Origin: an uncultured Collinsella sp.
GTDB lineage: Bacteria; Actinomycetota; Coriobacteriia; Coriobacteriales; Coriobacteriaceae
Assembly (NCBI GenBank): GCA_900549215.1
Contig: URNJ01000107.1
Coordinates: 1 to 6,234, forward strand
Length of the DNA: 6,234 nucleotides
Direction: 5' to 3'
Part shown: positions 1 to 4,409 of the stretch, one piece after another
How positions within the stretch are numbered: the stretch's first letter is position 1
Layout: every line of letters starts with the position of its first letter
Made by a program: the position numbers and the translations under genes
Notes under the pieces: model-generated
The model's database searches: none
What the model saw: the letters and a program-made list of their open reading frames with translations, nothing else
Told to the model about the DNA's origin: nothing

Positions 1-796
1 AAATATCCTCCGCCTTGGCGCCCTGGTTGATGAGGGGCTGCACATCGCTCTTGGCGAACACGCCGCAGCGGGAGGCGATGGTGTACGTCTTCTCCGCCCG
101 CTGGGCGGCGGCGTCCATCTCGTCGGCGCTCATTTTCAGCAGCGTCGCCATCTGGTCGATGAAGGCGCCCGTGCCGCCGGCGCAGGTGCCGTTCATGCGC
201 TGCTCGATGCCGTTGTCGAAGTAGATGATCTTGGCGTCCTCGCCGCCCAGCTCGATGGCAACATCGGTGGCCGGGATGAGGGTCTCGACGGCACGCTTGC
301 TGGCGATGACCTCCTGGACAAACTCCAGGTCGAGCCACTGGGACAGCAGCAGGCCGCCCGAGCCGGTAATGGCGCAGGTCATTTGGTCCGTCGGCAGCAC
401 GGTCGCGGCACCCTCGAACAAGTCGCGGGCGCAAGCGCGGACGTCGGTGTGGTGACGCTGGTACTTGGCGTAGACAATCTGGTTGTCGTCGTTGAGCACA
501 GCGAGCTTGACGGTGGTGGAGCCCACGTCGATGCCCAGGTGCAGGTTGCCGCGGGCGGCCTCGGGGTTGAAGATCGCGCCTTCGGGGGCCTGGGCGGCGG
601 CTACGGGCTCAGCGGCGGTGGCGGGCTCGCTGACGACGGACGTCTCCCCTGCCACGTTCTTGGCATCGGCAACTGCCTCAGCAGCTTTCTCGGCAGCCGC
701 GGTCGCGGCCTTCTGCGCGGCGTCCACCACGGCGGGCGCAGCCTCGCGTGCGGCAGCGACCACACGGTCTTTAATGCCCTCGACGAGTTTGCTCAT
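1..796 (-). CDS. Large CoA-dehydratase activase (BadF/BcrA/HgdC-type ATPase), N-terminal part
   Basis: This gene starts at 796 and runs off the left edge, so only the first 265 residues are visible. The domain is an ASKHA-fold ATPase that, in HgdC-like proteins, uses ATP to drive single-electron transfer from a [4Fe-4S] cluster to a 2-hydroxyacyl-CoA dehydratase. Visible motifs are the phosphate loop GIDVGSTTVK (88-97), ELGGEDAK (182-189), MNGTCAGGTG (201-210) and SRCGVFAKSD (242-251). Cys205 and Cys244 match the two cluster ligands of the dimer interface and have the same 39-residue spacing as in HgdC. The ELGGED wording resembles the very long fused activase proteins (over 1,000 residues) rather than the 260-residue HgdC, but the C-terminal domains lie outside the window. 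Residues 1-85 form an unusual Ala/Lys/Glu-rich extension ahead of the ATPase fold. A good ribosome binding site (AGGAGAG) precedes ATG. The gene begins 11 bp after the upstream TetR gene and is probably co-transcribed with it. Confidence 0.88.
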   Translation of the reverse strand, partial: MSKLVEGIKDRVVAAAREAAPAVVDAAQKAATAAAEKAAEAVADAKNVAGETSVVSEPATAAEPVAAAQAPEGAIFNPEAARGNLHLGIDVGSTTVKLAVLNDDNQIVYAKYQRHHTDVRACARDLFEGAATVLPTDQMTCAITGSGGLLLSQWLDLEFVQEVIASKRAVETLIPATDVAIELGGEDAKIIYFDNGIEQRMNGTCAGGTGAFIDQMATLLKMSADEMDAAAQRAEKTYTIASRCGVFAKSDVQPLINQGAKAEDI

Positions 797-807
797 TGTC
801 TCTCCTC

Positions 808-1518
808 TTAGTTGTTGGACTCGACGGTTGCGGCGGTGTCGACCGCGTCCTCGAGCTGCAGATTCAATAGCTTCATGCCGTATTCCGGCACGTTGATATC
901 GATGGGTTGGCCATACAGGTCGCCGGGGCGCACAAAGGCGATGACCGTCATAATGCGCGCCATGGTCTCGGGCGATTCAGAAAGGTCACGCTCAAACCAA
1001 CGCTGGATCATACCGACCTCGGCACTCACGACATAGGTGACGTAGTAGTCAAAGAAGGTGCCCAGCGCCAAGCCCAAAATGCCCGTCTGTGCACGCGGCA
1101 CCACGGCCTCGCGTGCGGTATCGATGATCTTTTTAATGAAGGCGGGGTCGCCACCCGGGCCCAGCAGGGCCCCGATAAGGTCGCGATTAGCCGCAAGATA
1201 GCGCAGCAGCTCAACCGAACCGGGTGCCGGCTCGAGCTCGTCGATGTTGCGGTAAAGATCGGGTAATTGAGCTGCGGTGATAAGCTCCACCCGCTCGCGA
1301 ATCTCGGCAAGCAGGCCGTCCTCGATCTGGCTGATAAAGTCGGGGATATCGCGGTAGTGCGAATAGAACGTGCGGCGTGTAAGACCGGCGCGCTCGGTGA
1401 GCGACGCGACGTTAATGCGCGAAAGGTCGCCGCTTTCGGCAAGCTCGCTGGCAAGCGCCTGGCGAAGAGCACGCTGCGAGCGAAGGGACCGGCGATCGCA
1501 TTTCTCGAGCTGGGACAA
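808..1518 (-). CDS. TetR/AcrR-family transcriptional regulator
   Basis: This is a 236-residue one-component repressor-type regulator. The N-terminal TetR DNA-binding domain occupies about residues 12-60, with the helix-turn-helix near 34-56 (INVASLTERAGLTRRTFYSH). The rest is a helical ligand/dimer domain; the segment LLGPGGDPAF (about 118-127) resembles the DhaS-like TetR C-terminal families, which I assign only loosely. The start is TTG: no ATG is available in this frame near the amino end, a stop lies five codons upstream, and a strong AAGGAGGA sits four bases ahead. The activase gene follows after 11 bp, so the regulator probably controls its own operon with the activase. Palindromes rich in TGCACA lie just upstream and are the obvious candidate operators. 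The ligand is unknown; an acyl-CoA or related metabolite would fit the neighbour but is a guess. Confidence 0.9.
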   Translation of the reverse strand: MSQLEKCDRRSLRSQRALRQALASELAESGDLSRINVASLTERAGLTRRTFYSHYRDIPDFISQIEDGLLAEIRERVELITAAQLPDLYRNIDELEPAPGSVELLRYLAANRDLIGALLGPGGDPAFIKKIIDTAREAVVPRAQTGILGLALGTFFDYYVTYVVSAEVGMIQRWFERDLSESPETMARIMTVIAFVRPGDLYGQPIDINVPEYGMKLLNLQLEDAVDTAATVESNN

Positions 1519-1521
1519 GCG

Positions 1522-1529
1522 TCCTCCTT
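1522..1529 (-). promoter_or_regulatory. Ribosome binding site fixing the TTG start of the TetR gene
   Basis: On the minus strand AAGGAGGA is followed by CGC and then TTG. The match to the 16S tail is nearly perfect and it is the only such site near the gene, which supports a TTG start at 1518 despite the lack of ATG. Confidence 0.75.
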
Positions 1530-1540
1530 GTTACTCAACC

Positions 1541-1584
1541 TGTGCGCTATTGCACAGTGCGAGTATTATTGCACACCGTGTGCA
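1541..1584 (-). promoter_or_regulatory. Probable TetR operators in the promoter of the TetR-activase operon
   Basis: A perfect 15-bp palindrome, TGCACACCGTGTGCA, lies at 1570-1584. A second partial palindrome with arms CTGTGC and GCACAG flanks six bases at 1540-1557, and GCACAGTGC at 1552-1560 is itself a palindrome. TTGCACA occurs at both sites, 19 bp apart. The cluster is 20-65 bp ahead of the TetR start. A weak minus-strand -10 (TAATAC or AATAAT) falls between the two sites, so binding would block transcription. Autoregulation by the adjacent TetR protein is the natural inference, since family members commonly bind such palindromes near their own gene. Confidence 0.6.
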
Positions 1585-1610
1585 TCAACACGTAAAGGCA
1601 ATATTTGGGA

Positions 1611-1639
1611 TGTGACGAAGGGGCAGCCTCTTTGTCACA
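1611..1639. repeat. 29-bp palindromic intergenic repeat, copy 1
   Basis: The outer arms are TGTGACGAAGGG and CCTCTTTGTCACA around a short centre. Two of the base pairs are G·U wobbles if the plus strand is transcribed and A/C mismatches if the minus strand is. It is an imperfect relative of the perfect copy at 2047-2075. It has no T-run, so it is not a standard terminator. It marks the left edge of the small-peptide island. Confidence 0.75.
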
Positions 1640-1654
1640 TCCAGCGACCGCCTA

Positions 1655-1672
1655 GGTTGTGCCGGTTGTGCC
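1655..1672. repeat. Tandem GGTTGTGCC duplication
   Basis: GGTTGTGCC occurs twice back to back. It is flanked by GCCT (1650-1653) and AGGC (1673-1676) and then TTTT on the plus strand, which could make a weak bulged hairpin terminator. No plus-strand gene precedes it, so a terminator role is doubtful. Confidence 0.4.
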
Positions 1673-1696
1673 AGGCTTTTAGAGCGGCATTACCGA

Positions 1697-1725
1697 TTGT
1701 CCAAAATGTCATTCGTGGGTAGAAT
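1697..1725 (+). promoter_or_regulatory. Sigma-70-type promoter for the antisense RNA
   Basis: The -35 TTGTCC (1697-1702) is followed by exactly 17 bases and the -10 TAGAAT (1720-1725). Each hexamer keeps four or five consensus bases. The predicted transcription start is near 1732. No plus-strand reading frame with a ribosome binding site follows, but an intrinsic terminator does about 50 bases later, which argues for a small RNA. Confidence 0.6.
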
Positions 1726-1731
1726 AGTGTC

Positions 1732-1814
1732 GACGGCAGCCCAAGTTCTGGAAAGCTGGGCAGCGCCGTTGCTTGGATTAAGGGGTCAACGCCTTAGCGG
1801 CGGCGACCCCTTTT
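1732..1814 (+). ncRNA. Predicted ~80-nt antisense RNA (candidate type I antitoxin)
   Basis: The RNA is inferred from a well-spaced promoter and an intrinsic terminator with nothing coding between. It would fold into two hairpins. The 5' hairpin pairs ACGGC (1733-1737) with GCCGT (1765-1769), then GCCCA (1739-1743) with TGGGC (1757-1761), with a loop near 1748-1753. A single-stranded linker (about 1771-1779) leads to the terminator hairpin. Its 3' part, from 1794 on, is the exact complement of the last codons of the minus-strand peptide gene, so it is a cis-antisense RNA to that mRNA. The linker carries CGTTGCTTG, which occurs again within the peptide gene and gives extra complementarity. Convergent 3' overlap of this kind is known in TxpA/RatA and Fst/RNAII systems. 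Expression is not shown by sequence alone. Confidence 0.55.
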
Positions 1815-1836
1815 ACGTTGCTTCGAACGTTGCTTG
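1767..1836. repeat. Three direct repeats CGTTGCTT(G) shared by antisense RNA and peptide gene
   Basis: Copies are at 1767-1775 (in the antisense RNA outside the overlap), 1816-1823 and 1828-1836 (in the peptide gene, encoding two Lys-Gln-Arg units). The first copy on the plus-strand RNA can pair with either of the other two on the peptide mRNA, with 9 contiguous pairs for the 1828-1836 copy. Confidence 0.6.
1780..1814 (+). terminator. Intrinsic terminator of the antisense RNA, embedded in the peptide gene end
   Basis: The arms AAGGGGTC (1780-1787) and GACCCCTT (1805-1812) are perfectly complementary; an inner CGCC/GGCG pair extends the stem. A TTTT run at 1811-1814 follows on the plus strand. 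The apical loop contains the stop codon of the minus-strand peptide gene (1794-1796). On the minus strand only a short TTAAT follows, so it may work weakly in both directions. Confidence 0.65.
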
Positions 1837-1919
1837 AGTGCCTCGGAAAGCCCGACGAGCGCTGTGAAGAACGAGACCAAAGCGGTCAGAAGTCTCACAA
1901 AATCAATCAGATCGGTCAT
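1794..1919 (-). CDS. 41-residue small membrane peptide, candidate type I toxin
   Basis: The peptide starts MTDLIDFVRLL, has a hydrophobic stretch at about residues 10-24 (through VSFFTALVGL), and ends in a 13-residue tail (29-41) with nine Lys or Arg. This is the layout of a single-pass membrane peptide with a cytoplasmic basic anchor, as seen in many type I toxins and holin-like peptides. I do not recognise a specific family. The ATG at 1919 is preceded at 8 bases by a very strong Shine-Dalgarno (GGAGGTGAT), which makes a coding role credible despite the small size. An extended -10 promoter lies about 65 bp upstream, with a LexA-like box over its -35 region. The last five codons and stop form the terminator stem of a convergent antisense RNA. 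Alternatives are a leader peptide or a short membrane regulator of the next operon; the antisense RNA favours the toxin reading. Confidence 0.62.
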   Translation of the reverse strand: MTDLIDFVRLLTALVSFFTALVGLSEALKQRSKQRKRGRRR

Positions 1920-1923
1920 GGGC

Positions 1924-1947
1924 ATCACCTCCCATCAGATGGAGGGC
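1924..1947 (-). promoter_or_regulatory. Strong Shine-Dalgarno of the small peptide, partly sequestered in a hairpin
   Basis: On the minus strand GGGAGGTGAT (1933-1924) matches the 16S tail over nine bases. Just upstream, CCAT (1942-1939) can pair with ATGG (1935-1932), and with a wobble and one mismatch the stem extends to cover GGGAGG (1933-1928). Such occlusion would damp translation of the peptide, as in known type I toxin mRNAs. The stem is modest, so this is tentative. Confidence 0.45.
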
Positions 1948-1983
1948 GTTGCCCGGCACATGGAACTGCCGCCAACAGTATCA

Positions 1984-1992
1984 ATTCTATCA
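1984..1992 (-). promoter_or_regulatory. Extended -10 promoter of the small-peptide gene
   Basis: On the minus strand the sequence reads TGATAGAAT, a TG-extended -10 with hexamer TAGAAT at 1989-1984. The -35 at optimal spacing (2012-2007, TCGCAT) is poor, which is typical of extended -10 promoters. The predicted start is near 1977, giving a leader of about 58 bases. Confidence 0.55.
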
Positions 1993-2006
1993 AAGCGCAG
2001 TTAGAT

Positions 2007-2026
2007 ATGCGAATGTTTGTTCGTAT
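2007..2026. promoter_or_regulatory. LexA (SOS) box-like palindrome over the peptide promoter
   Basis: The core at 2010-2023 reads CGAACAAACATTCG on the minus strand. It differs at one position from the Gram-positive/actinobacterial SOS pattern CGAAC-N4-GTTCG. The symmetry extends outward to AT...AT at 2007-2026 with one mismatch per arm. It covers the expected -35 of the peptide promoter, where a repressor would act. LexA binding is an inference; no lexA gene is in the window. Confidence 0.45.
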
Positions 2027-2046
2027 TTTAAGAGACCGGCGTCACC

Positions 2047-2075
2047 TGTGACAAAGGGGCTGTCCCTTTGTCACA
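2047..2075. repeat. 29-bp palindromic intergenic repeat, copy 2 (perfect)
   Basis: The 12-bp arms TGTGACAAAGGG (2047-2058) and CCCTTTGTCACA (2064-2075) are perfect around the centre GCTGT. It abuts the stop codon of the HAD gene (2076-2078) with no gap. It shares length and most bases with copy 1, 407 bp away, and the two bracket the small-peptide island. There is no T-run; it may serve as an mRNA-end stem-loop of the HAD transcript. Confidence 0.8.
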
Positions 2076-2933
2076 TTATTCGATGACGGTGCGGGAGTTT
2101 TGCTTGCGCATGGTGGCGAGCATGTGTTTGGGGACGGCGTGGACCATGCAGCTGCCGATAGTTGCACTCGCAGCGGCCTTGGCGGCATCGCTGCCGTTTT
2201 TGGTCGCGTAGCTGTGGCGGAAACGTTTGAGCATGGCAATGTCGTTGCCGCCGTCGCCGTAAACCGCGACCTCGTCCTCGGCAATACCGTAGTAGCCCGC
2301 CAGCCAGGCCACGCTCTCGCCCTTGTTGCACGCGACGTCCGTGATCTCGAACATCACCGGATCGAACGGCGCGTTGACCACGCGGTCCGATCGCTCGGCC
2401 AAATACGCCTTAAGGTCGCGCTCCAGCTCGGGCGAGGTCACGCGGCAGTTAATCTTGCACACGTCGTGGCGCAGGATATCGCCGATCGACTGGTCGAAAT
2501 ACTGCTCCTCGTGATACCCGCCACGTGCACGCATGCCGCGCATCACAATACGCTTGATGGGGCTGTCCTTTTTAAAGCCCGCCTGATGCATCTCGAACGA
2601 ACCGCTCGAGAACATGCCATCGGGTGTGGAGCAATCAAAGCAAATGTCCGGGAATGCCTTGAGCAGCTCCTCGGTAACCTGCGGATCGATGGTCCAGGTC
2701 TTGAGCACCTCGCCATGGCTGTCGCGCACGATGGACCCATTGGAGCAGCAGGCGTCAAGCGCCAGACCCGTAAAGCCATGCTCGCCGACCGGCAGCGTCG
2801 AGCGTCCGGTCGCGGGAACCACATGCAGGCCAGCCTCGGTCAGTTCGCGAATGGCGCGGCGGATGGTTCCGTCGGCCTCGTGCAGGGCGTTCAGCAGCGT
2901 TCCGTCTAAGTCACTCGCAAACATCTTGATCAT
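2076..2933 (-). CDS. Cof-type HAD-IIB family hydrolase (sugar-phosphate/phosphomonoester phosphatase)
   Basis: This 285-residue protein has all four HAD motifs: I, SDLDGTLL (7-14, nucleophile Asp8 and acid/base Asp10); II, ATGRS (about 41-45); III, NKGES with Lys204; and IV, GDGGND (226-231). The cap between motifs II and III is the large alpha/beta type of subclass IIB. Such Cof/YidA-like enzymes dephosphorylate sugar phosphates, nucleotide-derived phosphates or pyridoxal phosphate in the cytosol; the substrate cannot be read here. I place the start at 2933 because AAGGAGAGG precedes it at 8-10 bases and the catalytic strand begins right after it. An in-frame ATG at 2939 is only four bases from the same site, and one at 2999 would read through the palindrome. 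The gene stands alone: the exporter upstream ends 112 bp earlier. Its ribosome binding site lies in one arm of a perfect palindrome, so expression may depend on where transcription starts. Confidence 0.9.
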   Translation of the reverse strand: MIKMFASDLDGTLLNALHEADGTIRRAIRELTEAGLHVVPATGRSTLPVGEHGFTGLALDACCSNGSIVRDSHGEVLKTWTIDPQVTEELLKAFPDICFDCSTPDGMFSSGSFEMHQAGFKKDSPIKRIVMRGMRARGGYHEEQYFDQSIGDILRHDVCKINCRVTSPELERDLKAYLAERSDRVVNAPFDPVMFEITDVACNKGESVAWLAGYYGIAEDEVAVYGDGGNDIAMLKRFRHSYATKNGSDAAKAAASATIGSCMVHAVPKHMLATMRKQNSRTVIE

Positions 2934-2938
2934 GGGCA

Positions 2939-2982
2939 TGCCTCTCCTTCGTCTGCACAATATTTTAGACGAAGGAGAGGCA
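2939..2982 (-). promoter_or_regulatory. 16-bp-arm palindrome containing the HAD Shine-Dalgarno and a -10 box
   Basis: The perfect arms at 2939-2954 and 2967-2982 surround a 12-base AT-rich loop. Read on the minus strand, the second arm (AGACGAAGGAGAGGCA) holds the ribosome binding site of the HAD gene. TAAAAT (2967-2962) at the arm-loop edge is a good -10; no convincing -35 is seen. A transcript begun in the loop would carry only one arm and leave the ribosome binding site open, whereas read-through from the exporter gene would sequester it. There is no T-run on either strand, so it is not a standard terminator. Confidence 0.65.
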
Positions 2983-3045
2983 CGTTCTCGCATGGGCACC
3001 CCACGCTGCAGCGGCCGCTTCCGCTAAACCGCTGTGCCACGCACG

Positions 3046-4308
3046 TCACATTGTTTGTCGTGAGCGACTTTTCAAGCGATAAAACAACACCGTCGTCAGC
3101 ACCAGTACCACCAGCATAGCTGCGAACACAGCCGCCGGCACCCATCGATCATATGCGAATCCGTATGCCAATTGACCAATAGGCGTTGCGCAGGAAAGCG
3201 CCATGTATGCGACCGAAAGCACCTTTTCGCAGAGTTCCGTCGGCGCCGTCCGCTGAACGAATGCAACGATTTCGACCGACGCAATGCTTGTCCACACCAT
3301 GACCCATGCCGAGCCGACTGTAAGCGCGGCAAACACAATTACGTCAACGCCGGTCGGCAGCGCGACAATAATCGGCACGACTCCAAAACAGATCATCGCA
3401 ACGTATCGACATATGCCATTGAAAGAAAACCGATTCGGCCAAATACCGACTAGGCCACCGCCTGCAAGGCCGCCCAGCCCCATAGCCGCCTCAACAATCC
3501 CGACGCAGGAAGATTGCATGCCGAGATGCCTGGTGACAATTACGGGGGCGCCAATCGTTAACCCAACCAACGCAAGATTCAAAACAGCCGCAAGCAAAAT
3601 CACAGCGTGCAACGAGGTGTTTTGAAGCAGGTACCGAATCGCCGACAGAAATTCGCTTTGGCATGCCACACGAGTCGAGCTATCCCCCGTCATTTCAGAG
3701 GGGGCATTCTGTTTGAGTGCGGCCCAAAACAGTAGCGACGACATCGCAAACGCCACCGCCGCGATCATGCAAAGAGTATCGATTCCAAAGCATCCGTAGA
3801 CGGCTGTTCCGACCACAGGGCCCAAGATATTGCTCGCCATGGTTATTTGCGAGACCAACGCAGTGGCACGCTCAACCTTTTCTGGGCCCGTCATGCGCAC
3901 CGTCTCAATTTGAAGCATCGGTTTCAGCAGCGATTGGATGCCATATTGGACACAAAGCATTGCTGCCACGACAACCGCAAGAGGCAGCGAACGCTTCATG
4001 GGGATAAACAGCAGTGATGCAGCCATCAGAACAATGCCGAGTACCACAAGAACCCCGCGATGTCTTCCCCGATCCGCCAAAATCCCGCCAACCGGAGTCG
4101 CGAGCACGCCCGGTATGAACGCTATCGCCGCGACGGCGCCATATAACGTTGAGGAGCCGCTGCAATCGAACAAGTAAAGCGGGCACGCAAAGCACAGTGC
4201 CGACAGCATCGAATACGCACACAGCTGTGCAACAAGAAGACCAAATAGCCTGATAGATCGCACTGTTTTTGGCGCCAATGAAACGCTAATTCTTCGCATC
4301 TCAGCCAT
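3046..4308 (-). CDS. MFS multidrug-type efflux transporter (DHA3/MFS_3-like)
   Basis: This 420-residue integral membrane protein has the pattern of 12 transmembrane helices in two halves, with a hydrophilic central loop at about 200-222. Motif A of drug:proton antiporters is visible as GGILADRGRHR (74-84) between helices 2 and 3. The overall layout, and the segment FVQRTAPTELCEKVLS (about 350-365) with its Q-x(3)-P pattern, resemble the macrolide and siderophore exporters MefA/EntS. It would extrude a small molecule using the proton gradient; the substrate is not readable. ATG at 4308 is followed by a second ATG at 4299, and the upstream GGGGGC/AGG is a modest ribosome binding site. A TetR gene lies upstream in the same direction, and a perfect operator sits 12 bp before the start, so the exporter is almost certainly repressed by that protein. 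G+C is lower than at the left end (31 of 60 at 3601-3660 against 47 of 60 at 541-600). Confidence 0.9.
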   Translation of the reverse strand: MAEMRRISVSLAPKTVRSIRLFGLLVAQLCAYSMLSALCFACPLYLFDCSGSSTLYGAVAAIAFIPGVLATPVGGILADRGRHRGVLVVLGIVLMAASLLFIPMKRSLPLAVVVAAMLCVQYGIQSLLKPMLQIETVRMTGPEKVERATALVSQITMASNILGPVVGTAVYGCFGIDTLCMIAAVAFAMSSLLFWAALKQNAPSEMTGDSSTRVACQSEFLSAIRYLLQNTSLHAVILLAAVLNLALVGLTIGAPVIVTRHLGMQSSCVGIVEAAMGLGGLAGGGLVGIWPNRFSFNGICRYVAMICFGVVPIIVALPTGVDVIVFAALTVGSAWVMVWTSIASVEIVAFVQRTAPTELCEKVLSVAYMALSCATPIGQLAYGFAYDRWVPAAVFAAMLVVLVLTTVLFYRLKSRSRQTM

Positions 4309-4320
4309 AAGCCTGCCCCC

Positions 4321-4345
4321 AAATACATACTGTTAGTATGTATTT
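4321..4345. promoter_or_regulatory. TetR operator O1 ahead of the exporter
   Basis: The perfect 11-bp arms AAATACATACT and AGTATGTATTT flank GTT. The 19-bp core TACATACTGTTAGTATGTA is shared with O2 at three or fewer differences. It ends 12 bp before the exporter start, where bound repressor would block the promoter or act as a roadblock. The adjacent TetR protein is the likely ligand. No clear -35/-10 pair can be fixed in this stretch. Confidence 0.8.
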
Positions 4346-4354
4346 AATGACTTG

Positions 4355-4376
4355 AAAAGGGCAGCCGTGGCTACCC
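4355..4376 (-). terminator. Intrinsic terminator after the TetR gene
   Basis: On the minus strand GGGTAGC, loop CACG and GCTGCCC form a seven-pair stem, directly followed by TTTT. The one imperfect pair is a G·U wobble only on the minus strand, which fits transcription from the TetR gene. It lies 34 bp after the TetR stop and before O1, so the exporter needs its own promoter or read-through. Confidence 0.65.
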
Positions 4377-4388
4377 TCACAAATCAAT

Positions 4389-4407
4389 TACATACCGTTG
4401 GTATCTA
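4389..4407. promoter_or_regulatory. TetR operator O2 just after the TetR stop codon
   Basis: TACATACCGTTGGTATCTA keeps the spacing and the GTT centre of O1; ATACC and GGTAT are perfect arms and one outer pair is mismatched. Its centre is 65 bp from that of O1, about six helical turns, so two dimers could bind the same face or loop. Confidence 0.7.
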
Positions 4408-4409
4408 TA

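Noticed and set aside
383..811. Long plus-strand open frames across the activase and TetR genes
   Set aside because: High G+C makes long frames on the opposite strand; the minus-strand genes have the family motifs and ribosome binding sites.
1640..1700. Tandem GGTTGTGCC copies as a CRISPR or iteron array
   Set aside because: There are only two adjacent nine-base copies, with no spacers and no cas or replication gene nearby.
2042..2284. Minus-strand open frames ending in a shared VTKGQPLCH translation near both 29-bp repeats
   Set aside because: The shared residues are just the palindrome translated; the frames overlap real genes or empty DNA and lack ribosome binding sites.
2100..2909. A 269-codon plus-strand frame opposite the HAD gene
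   Set aside because: It is the antisense image of a gene with all four HAD motifs and has no recognisable domain of its own.
3001..3045. GC-rich imperfect hairpin after the exporter (CAGCGG with CCGCTG around a NotI-like core)
   Set aside because: The stem is interrupted and no T-run follows, so I cannot support a terminator.
3040..3056. Possible third copy of the TGTGAC palindrome at the exporter stop codon
   Set aside because: Only about eight bases (AATGTGAC) match and the second arm is absent; most likely chance.
2930..3145. A 71-codon minus-strand frame across the exporter end and the palindrome
   Set aside because: It overlaps the exporter out of frame and its last part is palindrome sequence; no ribosome binding site supports it.
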